From assembly GCF_035046505.1 (NCBI RefSeq), contig NC_089822.1:101192659-101256658 (forward strand): DNA of 64,000 nt, given 5' to 3'. Below, piece after piece: positions 1-11,091 of the stretch; the stretch's first letter is position 1, and each line of letters starts with the position of its first letter. A program made the position numbers and the translations under genes. This DNA comes from Tiliqua scincoides. Lineage: Eukaryota; Chordata; Lepidosauria; Squamata; Scincidae. The notes beneath the pieces were generated by a model. The model made no database searches. It was given only the letters and a program-made list of their open reading frames with translations, and was not told where the DNA came from.

Positions 1-104
1 GCAGTGACATAATGATGGCACCCTAGGACAGTGATGCCACGACATCATATGACACCCTGACGTCATTTCTGGGCTCTCCCCAGAGGAGGGGCCTATAAGT
101 GAAT
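1..104. other. Unassigned sequence rich in CAGTGA and GACATCA motifs
   Basis: Repeated short motifs (cagtgac, gtgatgcc, gacatcat, gacaccctgacg) resemble the ends of hAT elements seen elsewhere in the window, but no element boundary can be drawn because the window starts here. Confidence 0.2.
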
Positions 105-578
105 ACTGAAAACACAATTCTGGGCACCACATTTTAAGGACAGTGAGAAACTGGAATAAGCTCTGAGGAGGGCAACAAAGATGGCAAGGGACCTGGAAAC
201 CAAGTCCAATGAGGAATGGTTAAAAGAGCTTGATATGTTTAGCCTGAAGAAGAGAAGAGCATGGGGAGATCTGATAGCTGTCACACAGAAGAAGGCAAGG
301 ACTTACTCTCTGTGGCTCCTGAGGGCAGGACTAGAATAAGTGGGTTAAAACTACAGGGGACTTGATTGAAGCTAAATATTAAGGAGAATTTCCTAACTCT
401 AAGAGCTGTCCAGCACGGGGAACAGTCTACCTTGTGCAGTAGTAAGCTCTGCTGATTGGATGTGTTCAAGCAGAGCCTGGATGACCCCCTGTCAAAGATG
501 TTCTAGTAGTAGTCTGCACTGAGCAAGAGGTTGGACTATAGGACCTCCAAGGCCCCTTCCAAGTTAGCATTCTGTGTT
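105..578 (+). mobile_element. CR1 LINE, 3' end fragment
   Basis: Plus-strand reading gives the CR1 reverse-transcriptase C-terminus (FWAPHF, then [11 protein letters not shown]), followed by the 3' UTR with the typical 'ttggactataggacctccaa' ending and an ATTCTGTG octamer-like terminus. 5' truncated, with several stops; an old copy. Confidence 0.75.
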
Positions 579-887
579 AGCCCACCTGTGCGGGGGAATC
601 CCAGAGGCATCACCAATCCTCTGATCCCATTCCTCAGCACTGAATGACAGGGCAGAGTGGGTCGCTGGAGACGATATTAATTGGCTATCCTGCAATTTCA
701 AAAAGGATGCTGACCATTGTTCTAGGAGGTAGCCAAGAAAATGAAAATGTATTTTTTATTGCATACTGATTGTAGGAATGAAGTTGTGCTTTCAATTTTA
801 ACGCAGAAAAAAATGCATCTCTCATGGCTTAGGTGTCAATGATTTGTGAAGGATTGTTCTGTCCTTGTGTGAAACTTTCCTTTATTC

Positions 888-1126
888 CAGCCATTTTCAA
901 CCACTGTGCATGGCACACTGGTGTGCTGTGAATGGTCTGCAGGTGTGCTGTGGGAGTTTGGAGGAGGATAATTTATTAGTAGGGCCATTTGGGGATGTGA
1001 GCCTCCCACCAGAAACACGATGTGCCCTGTCAATGGTAACAACCACCACCACCACCAAACCCGATGGTGCACCTTGACAATTTTAGCACCTTGTCAGTGT
1101 GCCATGAGTGAAAAAGTTCAAAACTG
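888..1126. mobile_element. Short non-autonomous hAT element (same family as 16524-16725)
   Basis: Ends read CAGCCATTTTCAA and TTCAAAACTG. The interior aligns along its length with the reverse complement of 16524-16725 (shared 'tttattagtagggcc', 'acaattttagcaccttgtca'). Flanking 8 bases match 5 of 8, so it is old. Contains a short CCA repeat around 1040. Confidence 0.65.
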
Positions 1127-3245
1127 CTTAGTTTATTTCATCTCTGCAGGTTACTGGGAAGCCTGTCCATCACACCACGTGTCAATGCTAAGTCATGGCT
1201 GATTCAGTGCTACAATTTTCCGCCACTTCAGTAACTGCTGGATGCCTATAACACAACCGTACCTGCTTGACCCCGTTTAGTTATGAGAACTGACAAGATC
1301 ACGGCTCTAGGGTTTCTGATTTGGTTTCTGGAAAATGCAGTAACGTTACATACCATATCTATGTCAGTTATGTTACCTGCATCAAACAGAGAATTGCTGC
1401 CCTCTAGTGGAGAAACAAATATGCTCCTGTGGTTGCTCTGCTATTCTGATCTAGGACCAAGTTGAGAAAATGAGAAAGCTTTAAATGAGGATGAGGGTAT
1501 TATTCAGCACATCAGAACCCGAGTTTCTGACTCATGTCTGCATATCTCCCTGACAAAAATTACATGTTTTGCTCTTCCTAGGACTGTAGTAGAATCAACA
1601 ATGCAACACCATCATAAATCATCTCCAGCCCAATTAGTTCCAGGCCTCAGAAGAACCACCCAAATAAAAAACAAAAGTCTGATCTTATGGCTCAGTTTGA
1701 ACTTACGGTAGGGTTAACACCACTTTCTTTTTCTGGTCTTCTTCCTGTGATTAGTTGTAGCCCAACTCTCAGAAACTTGGCAGATGAAGCTTTTCCTGGC
1801 ATGGAATAAAGAGGTATAAAAAGCTTCACCTGCTAAATTTCCAGGTCAGGTGACTGCTGCAAAGTGTAAGAGTGTGATCAATAAAAAAGATGATGAAACT
1901 GCATGAACTGTTGTACAGCAGGGCACAGTGGGCTTGCCATTTTCCACCTCCCATCCTTGATCAAGTCTAGCACCAGGCTGGGGGCTCATGGATAAGTCCA
2001 TTAGAAGATCCCCCAAACCCTGGTGGGAGCTTACATGGCGGCGGGGTAGCAGCGACAGCCATCTGCTATCAGTTTTTACCCACAATGCAATGCTCCCACC
2101 TGTGTTGCTGCATGACTATGATGCAGCAACTTGAGTGGGCCATTGCACTGTGAGTGAAACAGGATGGCAGTCCCAAAGAGCACACCAGGATGCTGCCACC
2201 AAAGTCCTCACAAGGTTTTGGAGGAGGCTGACTTGGTGGTAGCAGGTCTAACCGCTTCTCATGAGCCTTGACTTTTTTCACTAAAAGAAGTTAAGCAATG
2301 GGCAGAGCCCTCTGATAGACCCTGGTAAGTGCCTAGCTTGGTTGAGCCCTGACCCAGACACTGAACCTTTAAACCCTTTGATAGAAGACTACAAGAAGTG
2401 ACAGGTTCTTCTACTCAGTCCTGCTTCTTGGGTTCAGTGGTCTACCGCATTTGAGTTGTACATCTGCTGTCTAGCTCATCTGGAATCCTCATTGCACTAG
2501 CAGATAAGGGAAGGCCCATGCTTATTTTGTCTTCCATTGAATTAAATGATGGTCACAGTGATGGTGGTGGCAAGCTTAATGGTCCCAGTGATGAGGTGCC
2601 ATGTCTAGGACAAAACCAGTCGTTGCTTTCTCTTCTCTTCCATAAATAGTGGAAGGGGTAGCTTCTACGAGGGTTGTCTTCTTCTTGAAGCTAGTGCATT
2701 TTAACAGCAGATTGGCACACAAAGAAATTGAACCAATAAAGCTTTCCTTCAGGCCTAGAGATGAGTGGCAGGGAAAGCTTCATCTTCTTCATACTGAGTG
2801 TTGTTAAAAGTTGTAGGATCAAGGCCAGAAAACATGTAGCAACATGACTTCCCTTATTAGGAACCTTATTAGTTATTGACCTGGCCAGCTCCTAAACATT
2901 AGGAAAATATGCCACATGGATAACAGATGCACATCTTACATATGGTTCACTACCATGAGACCATATGTGGAGTACACTATAATAATTAAAAGCTCAGGAT
3001 CACCAAGATTTGTACAGTGAATGCTTTTTAATGGATCTTTATATTATGTGCTTGAGATCTGGTTCACAATCCATGCACCCAGTCTGCCACCAAGTGGTTT
3101 ATGAAGGAAGATAACTAGACAGGGGAACAACCATACCACCAGCTCAGTAACATGGGGTCAGGATGGTGCACAATTGAATTTACTACCCCATGTGAGAAAA
3201 TGGTTATATTATTGTCCATGTCATCCTGTTTTTTTAACCTCCACT
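1127..3245. other. No recognised feature
   Basis: About 2.1 kb with short open frames only, no splice-framed coding blocks, no RNA gene and no repeat family I recognise. A small GC-rich patch lies at 2037-2060. Confidence 0.5.
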
Positions 3246-4803
3246 TAGTGGCGTTGCTAGGGGGGTGCGGGAGGTGTGGGCCGCACCAGGTGACGCGCCC
3301 TTGGGGGGTGACGTGCCCTGGGGGAGGGTGCACTAACTTCGCGGCTTTCGGAGCTACCCCAGTGTCCCATATACCGTTGGATGTGGAATGATCAGTGGAA
3401 CACAATGCAAAAAACCCCGTTGAGATTGCTCCTTTCCTTCAAAAGTTATGGCCAAAAAACCGGATGGAAAAATGCATGGAGCGCTATGGAAAGTGAGCCG
3501 TATCACGCATTTACTCGCGAGTAGGCGTATGTGCCATAGTCCGTTGGAAAGGGCAGGCTGAGAGGACTCCAAGGACACCAGAGTGGTCCTGATCCAATGA
3601 GTGCAGCCCCCAAAAAACACCCGAGGAGGTTCCCCCTCCCAGCTGCAAGCGTGTTCAGCTCTAAGGGAAGGGAAAGGAAGCCACGTGGCCACGTTTACTC
3701 ACAAGTAGGCGACCTTTCTTTGCTCCGTCCAAAAGGGCAGACTGAGAGGACTCCAACATCAGAATGGTCCTGATCCAATGAATGCAGCCCCAAAAACACC
3801 TGAGGAGGAGGTCCCCCCTAGCTGCAAGTGTATGGAGCCCTATGGGAAGCGAAGCAGCCTCACGTAGCATTTACTCACGAGTAGGCAGACATGCCTTGGC
3901 TGGTGGTCAGGCCATGCAAAGAATGTGAGGACATCGGAATGGTCCCGATCTGATGGGACTGGAGTGCAGCAAAAGCCCCAGAAGGCAGCCTTCCCCCCCC
4001 CCCCCAACTAGAAAGGACCAACAAAGAGCCTTGAGCTGGTAAGGGGAAAGTTTTGTATTTTGCACTTGCAAAGTTTCCCTCACAGCCCAATCCTACCCAC
4101 ACTTTCCTTGGAGTAAGCCCAACTGACTTACTTCTGAGTAGACAGGCATAGGATTGGGCTCTCAGACTTGTAAAGCCAGGTGGGTCTTTGTATTGATGTG
4201 CTTAAAATAGAAGATCTTTAAACTGGGCACTGGGGAGGGCTGGAAATCTCACTGTTTCTTTGGGGGGGGGTGTTATTGCAGGCAGACTGCAGAGAAAATT
4301 CACTTGGTGGAACAGGACTAGCTCCCCCTTATTGAATTACTTCTTTTATTTTAATTTAACTATTTATAATTATTTATTTTAATTTGCTTGATGATGTCAC
4401 TTCTGGCCATGACATCACTTCCAATGGAAGTCTTGGACAGATTGTCATTCTAAAAAGTGGGTCCCAGTGCTAAAAGTTTGAGAACTGCTGCAATAAGGTG
4501 TTAGTAAGTTGACACGGGGTGTGTGTGTGTGTCTCTACAAGTTTTCAAAATCACTAAAATCAGAGTTTGGAGGAATAATCCCATAATGTTATCTATCAAT
4601 CAATGTGTAATTTCATGCAGAATGCAATGAAACAAACCACATTGAAATATCTGTGTTCTATCAAAAGGTACTGTCAAAAAACCAGTGGGGGCGGGGCAAT
4701 GGTACATCACCACGCCCACCATCTGGGGTGTTGCCCCGCCCACTGCATGGGGTGACGCGCAGGCCTCCCGCACCAGGTGACACGAATCCTAGTGATGTCA
4801 TTG
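3246..4803 (-). mobile_element. 1.56-kb non-autonomous hAT element, copy 1 (inverted relative to copy 2)
   Basis: Terminal inverted repeats of about 16 bases: TAGTGGCGTTGCTAGG at the left, CCTAGTGATGTCATTG at the right. Flanking 8-bp duplications CCTCCACT and CCTCCACC match 7 of 8, the hAT size. It aligns over most of its length with the reverse complement of 9427-11083. No transposase frame is seen, so it was presumably mobilised in trans. The interior carries one palindromic unit (4084-4160), a GT run (4519-4532) and a C run. Confidence 0.85.
4084..4160. repeat. 77-bp palindromic-end unit (type A) inside hAT copy 1
   Basis: Ends AGCCCAATCCTA and TAGGATTGGGCT are perfect inverted repeats. 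The core holds 'ggagtaagcccaactgactta' type sequence. The same unit occurs as three tandem-like copies in hAT copy 2 and elsewhere alone. Confidence 0.75.
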
Positions 4804-5892
4804 CCTCCACCTCAACAAGAGGGTTAATGGCCTTTTGGATTATACTCCATTTTTTGGAAGAGGATTTTGAGACAGGGCGCACCAGAGTATATGTCCCCAT
4901 TTTCAATTCCAAAGCTTAGCTTTGGACTGAGTAAAGAATCAGCAAAGAAAATGGTGCTTTTGAGCATATACAGAGTATATTTCTCACACCACTGAGTATA
5001 CCACCTTCCCCTCAATACATTATGGGACAAGTGTATAGAGCTTCTAGATACAAACTTCCATTGTAGAAATTAAACACTGAAAAAGGGGAAATGGCTTTTT
5101 GAGGGAGCATCATGACTGAGAGCAGCTTCAGTGCCGAGAAGAGGTGTGTCCCATGCATAGGTTGACCAAAGGCATAAATCTCCTTTGCCCTTGAGAGTGG
5201 CACAAGTGGGGAGATTCTCAGCAAATGCAGCCTTGCATTTATTTAAATTATACACAGTATCTCAAAGCTAAGTGCAGTTCAGAACTGGGGTTGAGAAATT
5301 TGGAAAGTCTTGGTTGGCACCACATCTTTCATGCGATTGCCTCTGCTCCTTAGTGCTTAAGCCAGGAACAAATATTCTCCCAATAGCATTCAACACAACA
5401 AGGTGGACAAGGTCACATCACAAGCACACCAGGTTCTACTGCTAGAACAGTGTCTCCTATGTCAATAACAGCCTTTTTCTCCACCTGAGCATCCTTGGTT
5501 GACCCAAAGGCATTTTCCACACTAAGGACTTTGGTGTCATTGGGTTTATTCTAGAGGCACATCTTGCTTCTTCTCTCTGAAGACTAATTACTGACAAGCA
5601 GGGGTGTGAGCTACTGAATTCTGCCAAAGGGTGGGTTTCTGAAACTTGTTGAACAGCCCTTACTCTGGGTCCTACACCAAAGCACATCAACTGGACCCAA
5701 GGTGAATGTGCCAAGAGCCTTGCAGACTGTTGTGTATGCACAACATAGCTGCTTCAGGAACAGAACAGGATCTCTCTGGCCCCTCCTAAAATCTCACTTG
5801 GAAAGCTGTCTTTAGAAAAGAGCAGGAGTTCTTTCTGAGCAATCTTTTTTCCAGATTACACTGGGATGGTGGGGCAATGAGGCTGCCATCAT
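4804..5892. other. Mostly unassigned; holds a short block shared with 13405-13438
   Basis: No gene is supported. Positions 5490-5523 are identical over 34 bases to 13405-13438. Read on the minus strand, 5556 down to 5420 is open for about 45 codons (VENAFGSTKDAQVEKK, then DIGDTVLAVEPG) with a protein-like make-up, but I do not recognise the family. Confidence 0.35.
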
Positions 5893-6042
5893 TAACTGTT
5901 ACCCTGCACATGCCCGATCTCGTCTGATCTTGGAAGCTAAGCAGGGTCAGGCCTGGTTAGTACTTGGATGGGAGACCGCCTGGGAGTACCAGGTGCTGTA
6001 GGCTTATACCATAGTCTTTCGAGACTGAAGGTTGCCAACCAT
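5893..6042 (+). mobile_element. 5S-rRNA-derived SINE, copy 1
   Basis: The first 110 bases match vertebrate 5S rRNA ('cccgatctcgtctgatctt', 'ggaagctaagcagggtca', 'ggatgggagaccgcctggga', 'ggtgctgtaggct'), including the internal pol III promoter boxes. A 40-base unrelated tail follows, with AGTCTTTCGAGACT (UUCG hairpin) and GGTTGCCAACC. The tail is shared by all copies, which marks this as a SINE rather than a 5S gene. No A-rich end. Confidence 0.85.
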
Positions 6043-6569
6043 TAGCTTTACAAATCTAGCATAGATGGTCCATTGCTAGCTGATTAAGCTGATGGAGAAG
6101 ATGGAGGACGAGGGATAAGATAGGTCACACGGCTCAGAATCCTATCCCTCTCTGGAACTGCACTCCTCTGTTCTCCAGCTGAGGATCCCCAAGGCGTGGG
6201 AGCCAAACCACAACAGGCAGAAAAATTCTGAAGATGCTGAAGCCTGTGCACAGCCATAGTAGCTTATTAGGCTACATCCCAGCCTCAGGCCAAAAGAGGG
6301 TCTGGTTCAAGCCCTACAGTTCTTGGTACCAATTTTGCTGAGAAAGCCAGCATTCATTCAGCACAAGACAATGCTCACCCTGGCAACTTGAGAAAAGTGT
6401 GCCAAGTTATAGGCCATGGGAGAACGAGATAAAGCAGCATGACTTTTGACCCAAACATATCACAGGAAAGTTGAGACCCTATAGATCCAGATCATGCACC
6501 AATCCCTTCAGTGCATGACAAGTAGCTTGGCTCATTTTATTATTAGTATTATCAGTGGTGTCACAGCCC

Positions 6570-6800
6570 ACCAGATGTTTGGTCTGGGCTTTTTGGGTGC
6601 TCACTAGTTCAAACTCTACCCAAGAGTTAAGAATCGGTGAGATACCACCACGTAATTTTCGACGTCCCTAGTAGTGTGCTTCATTGTAGTTGTTCAACTA
6701 TTATCTTGTCAATGCCTATATTGGCCAGATATTTCTTAAGGGCTTTGGGGATTGCACCCAGTACACCAATGACAATATTGTTAATAATATTTCTAAAATG
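6570..6800 (-). mobile_element. LINE coding fragment, C-terminal part
   Basis: Minus-strand reading gives IVIGVLGAIPKALRKYLANI and then KIIVEQLQ, like the tail of some non-LTR retrotransposon proteins (IGALGxIPKxLxxYL). Only a short piece; clade not resolved. Sits just before, and in opposite orientation to, the RT fragment at 7040-8450. Confidence 0.4.
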
Positions 6801-6852
6801 TTATTATATAAATAAAAAGTTTAAAGATCAGTTCTCACAGCTAAATAAATAA

Positions 6853-7022
6853 GGGCGCAGTCCTAACCAATTTTCCAGCACTGACATTCAGCTCTGAGGT
6901 AAGGGAACAAACAGTCTTTTACCCTGAAAAGGCCTCCGTGAGTGCCCCCCAACTTCAGGATGTAGTACATGCCCCATTGGCAAAGGTATGTCAGAGCAGG
7001 AAAGTTGGTTAGGATTTGGGCC
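6853..7022. repeat. Palindromic-end element type B, copy 1
   Basis: Ends GGGCGCAGTCCTAACCAA and TTGGTTAGGATTTGGGCC are near-perfect inverted repeats. Interior resembles other type B copies (ttttccagcactg, cttttaccctg, gcaggaaagttgg). Confidence 0.65.
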
Positions 7023-7039
7023 TGTATGGTTTATTTATT

Positions 7040-8450
7040 AAAGTACCAGGAATAGATGGATTACCAATGGAAAAAGCAGCAGGAGAAAGCAGTATTAGAT
7101 GGTTGCATAGAATCTTTAATGCTGCTTAGATTCAATTAACCGCACCCACAGATTGGCAACAAGCAGTAATATCATTGTGGAAAATTAAAGGGAGTAAGCA
7201 AGAATGCACACAATACTGAGGTATCTCACTCTTGAGCCATGCAGGGAAAATGTATGGTAGGATAATAGAAACAAGGATGAGGCCAGTTATAGAATTACAA
7301 CTAGCAGGAGAACAGGTGGGTTTTAGAAAAAACAGAAGTCATACAGATGTAATTTTTACACTCAAACAACTAATAGAAAAGAAAATGTAACAAGAACTTT
7401 TTTGTTGCATTTGTGGACCAAGGAAAGCATTTGATAGAGTTAATAGGAAATTGTTATGGCAAATATTGACCCAAAATGGAGTAAATGATCACATTATTAG
7501 ATTATGCAAAAGCTTGGTTGGCAACCTTCAGTCTCAAAAGACTATGGTATAAGCCTACAGTACCCGGGATTCCCAAGCGGTCTCCCATCCAAGTACTAAC
7601 CAGGCCTGACCCTGCTTAGCTTCTGAGATTAGACAATATCAGGCATGTGCAGGGTAACAGTTGCTATCTTATACAATGTCTATAGCAGTGTAGTTAGAAC
7701 AAACTTGGGAACATTGGAATCTTTCACAGTAACATCTGGAGTAAGGTAGGGATGTGTACTATCGCCATTGTTATTTATTATCTATTTAAACAGTATAAGC
7801 AAAAAAGCCAAACCCAAGAATGGAAATGACATTAACAAATTAGTCTTTGCAGATGATCAAATAGCAGGCACTGATAGCAGGCACTGCTAAGGAACTGCAG
7901 CAACATCTTTGGGCTATGAATCAAGAATGTAAGATAAATATAAAAATTAGTGAAGGCAATTGGAAAAGAAAAACATGCTCTAAATATTGCAATAGAGAAA
8001 ACAAGTATAAAACAAGTGTCAGAGTTTCAATATCTAGGAACAACATTTGCTGAAGATGGTAGAACGGATGGAGAGATCAAGATACAATGTAGTAAGGCAA
8101 ATCAAGTATTAGGACAGTTAGCTCCACTTTGACAACATAAGGTAGAAAGACACACCTCATACAGAGTATTTTCATCCCCACTTTATGTTTCCAGTGTCAA
8201 ACACGAACACTTACAATAAAACACAAGAGAAAGTTAGTTACTATGAAAATGAGATGTTTAAGGAGAGCTGTCAGAGTACAGAAAGGATAAAATCAGGAAC
8301 AAGATAAAAAAAGGAAAGAACTGGAATAGAATCAATTCTATATTACATACAAAAACAGCAAATAAAGTGGTTTGCTCACCTAGATAAAATGTCTTGGGAT
8401 TCTATACTGTATAAGGCACATAAGACGAGAGGAGAAGGACAAAGAACATG
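7040..8450 (+). mobile_element. Non-LTR retrotransposon reverse-transcriptase fragment, split by a 5S-SINE
   Basis: Plus-strand pieces read as RT blocks in order: GKMYGRIIETRMRPVIE, AGEQVGFRKNRSHTDVIFTL, KAFDRVNRKLLWQIL, then after the SINE SGVRQGCVLSPLLF, LVFADDQIAG, FQYLGTTFAEDGRTDGEIK and QQIKWFAHLDKM. Several stops and frame changes, so dead. The clade is uncertain. It ends without a clear tail. Confidence 0.7.
7514..7662 (-). mobile_element. 5S-rRNA-derived SINE, copy 2 (inserted in the LINE)
   Basis: Reverse-strand copy: tail first (GGTTGGCAACCTTCAGTCTC), then 5S body ('ggtctcccatccaagtacta', 'cctgcttagcttctgagatt'). The hairpin loop has changed, but the stem is kept. It interrupts the RT reading frame, so it is younger than the LINE copy. 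Confidence 0.85.
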
Positions 8451-8477
8451 AGGCAGAGCTGCTGGCTCTGACCATTT

Positions 8478-8600
8478 GTGATTTACTTTTTTTATATCCT
8501 GCCTTCCCCATGCCCAAGGCAGCTTACAAAGCTCCATGATAAATGGACAGTGCAACACAACAAATAAGGAAAAAAATACATCTTAATACTGACACTTTCT
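8478..8600 (-). repeat. L2-type LINE/SINE 3' tail fragment
   Basis: Contains 'tatcctgccttccccatgcc' and 'aaggcagcttacaaagctcc', the reverse complement of the usual 'ggcgggata(ta)aat' 3' end of L2-type LINEs and SINEs that use them. Confidence 0.45.
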
Positions 8601-8864
8601 ACAGTAACGATCTATCTAGCTATTTTTCTTTTCATTAAAGACAAGATGAAAGCAAACTGGCATCTCAGGCCAAAGATGAAGGGGCAGAAGGAAACACTGA
8701 GCAACAAGGGCAGTGGCAGCAGCCAATCCCCCCAGTCAGAGCTAAGCCAAATGCTGAGACAAAATTCCCCATCTTCTTGTTCTGAATTGGCAGGCAAGGA
8801 TCTGGGTCCACTATTGAGTGGGTGCAGAATTGAGGAGACCCATATTGGATTTCCCGGCCCAGGA

Positions 8865-9045
8865 AGGAGGTTAGGATACGGTGACAGAACCTGCCACCGC
8901 CCTGTGCAGCCTGCTGCTTTTGGGCCCAGCACCGGCGGTGCACTAATACCATTGATGCAAAAGTGCCTTATAGCACTTTTTGTGACAGTTGGACCAGCAG
9001 CACCAGTGGAGCACCGGTGTCATGGTCCATAGGATTGGCCCTCAG
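8865..9045. repeat. Partial GC-rich palindromic-end element (type C-like)
   Basis: Contains 'aaaagtgccttatagcact', 'gtgacagttgga' and ends 'cataggattggccct', as in the 3' part of 34518-35047 and 62817-63389. Left end GGTTAGGATACGGTG. Degenerate. Confidence 0.4.
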
Positions 9046-9426
9046 TCTCCAGCCCATAGGTAAGCTGAAAAACCAAGTATGTGCGGAAAGCAGTTTGAAC
9101 TGAACTGGGCAAGTCTTTACTGCTTACACAGTGTGACAATAAGGTGCATCTTCAATTCCAAGTTCCCATGCATTTTGGAGAACAAGAGAAATTACTATCT
9201 AAGCCCCTTTATATTTATTGAACCAAAGCAAGTATAAAAAAGTTTAAATGTAGCTCTTAGTCCAGAGGATACTTGACACAAATTTTATGTTTGAAGAATT
9301 CAGCAGGGAGTTTTCTGTTTTGCCCCACTGTTGCCCGCTGTGCATTATAAAGACCCATCAGTTAAGGAGAGAGACATCAGACATGGTTTGTTCTTGAATT
9401 CCTACATTACATTGCTGCAGGAGAGG

Positions 9427-11083
9427 CAGTGGCGTCACTAGGATTCATGTCACCCGGTGTGGGAGGCCTGCGCGTCACCCCATGCAGTGGGCGGGGCAAT
9501 GCCCCAGGTGGTGGGCGTGGTGATGTACCATCGCCCCGCCCCCTGGTTTTTTGGCTGTACCTTTTGTTAGAACACAGATATTTCAATGTGGTTTGTTTCA
9601 TTGCATTCTGCATAAAATTACACATTGATTGATATATAACATTATGGGATTATTCCTCCAAACTCTGATTTTAGTGATTTTGAAAACTTGTAGAGACACA
9701 CACACACACCCCCCGTGTCAACTTACTAACACCTTATTGCAGCAATTCTCAAACTTTTAGCACTGGGACCCACTTTTTAGAATGACAGTCTGTCCAGGAC
9801 CCATTGGAAGTGATGTCATGGCCAGAAGTGACATCATCAAGCAAATTAAAATAAATAATTATAAATAATTAAATTGAAAGAAATAAATAAATAAGGGGGA
9901 GCCAGTCCTGTTCCACCAAGTGAAACTACTCTGAAGTAAGTCCTATTGTGGTCAGTGGGGCTTACTCTCAGGAAAGTGTGGGTAGGATTGCAGCCTGTGA
10001 TCCCAATCCTATGCATGTCTACTCTGAAGTAAGTCCCATAGTGGTCAATGGGGCTTACTCTCAGAAAAGTGTGGGTTGAATTGCAGCCTGTGAGCTCAAG
10101 CCTATGCATGTCTACTCTTAAGTAAGTCCCATAGTGGTCAGTGGAGCTTACTCTGTAGTCTGCCTGCAATAACCCCCCCCCCCAAAAAAAAAAAAAAAAA
10201 TCAGTGAGATTTCCAGCCCTCCCCAGTGCCCAGTTAAAGTTCTTCTATTTCAGGCACATCAGAATAAAGACCCACCTGGCTTTGCAAGTGCAAAATAGAA
10301 AACATTCCCCTTACCAGTTCAAGCCTCTTTTTTGTCCTTTTTAGTAGGGGGTGAGGCTGCCTTCTGGAGCATTTGTTGTGCTCCAGTTCCATCGGATTGG
10401 GGCCATTCTGGTGTCCTCATGTTCCCCTTTGCCTGGCCTGACCACCAGCCAAGGCATGTCTGCCTACTCACGAGTAAACGCAACTGTGAGGCTGCTTAGC
10501 TTTCCATAGGGCTCAATAGACTCGCAGCTGGGAGGGGGGACCTCCTTCTCCGGTGTTTTTGGGGGCTGCATTCATTGGATCAGGACCATTCTGATGTCCT
10601 TGGAGTCCTCTCAGCCTGCCCTTTCTGACAGACTAAGGTAAGTTTGCCTACTCACGAGTAAACACGGCCACGTGGCTTCGTTTCGGGTTCAATAGACTGG
10701 GAGGGAGGGACATTCTCGGGTGTTTTTGGAGGGCTGCATTCATTGGATCAGGACCATTCTGGTATTGTTGGATTCCTCTCAGCCTGCCCTTATCAACATA
10801 CTATGGCAAGTACACCTACTCGCAAGTAAACATGCAATACAGCTCACTTTCACTTTCCATAGGGCTCCATGCATTTTTTCTTTCCAGTTTTTTGGCCATA
10901 ACTTTTGAAGGAAAGGAGCTATTTCAATTCTGTTTTTCTGCATTGCATTCTACTGGGAATTCCGCATCCAACGGTGTATGGAATGGCGGAGTAGCTTCTA
11001 ATGCCGCGATTTTAGTGCGTCACCCCCCCTGCACATCACCCGGTGCAGCCCGCATCCCCCGCACACCCCTAGTGACACCACTG
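9427..11083 (+). mobile_element. 1.66-kb non-autonomous hAT element, copy 2
   Basis: Inverted ends CAGTGGCGTCACTAGG and CCTAGTGACACCACTG, flanked by perfect 8-bp duplications AGGAGAGG at 9419-9426 and 11084-11091. Aligned with the reverse complement of 3246-4803. The interior has three type A palindromic units (about 9930-10165), a C/A homopolymer (10170-10200) and a diverged GC-rich part. No transposase frame. The intact duplication suggests it is younger than copy 1. Confidence 0.9.
9930..10165. repeat. Three tandem-like type A units inside hAT copy 2
   Basis: The block 'tactctgaagtaagtccta...tggtcagtggggcttactct' appears three times with about 80-base spacing ('gtagtctactctgaagtaag', 'tgtctactcttaagtaagtc'). 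hAT copy 1 has one unit at the matching place. Confidence 0.7.
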
Positions 11084-11091
11084 AGGAGAGG

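Noticed and set aside
5893-6042. Functional 5S rRNA gene
   Set aside because: The 5S-like body is followed by the same 40-base tail in all copies, lacks the pol III terminator T-run after the 5S part, and copies are scattered, diverged and truncated. It is a SINE.
9930-10165. CRISPR-like array
   Set aside because: The units are about 80 bases, diverged, palindromic and part of a transposon in a vertebrate genome; no spacer structure.
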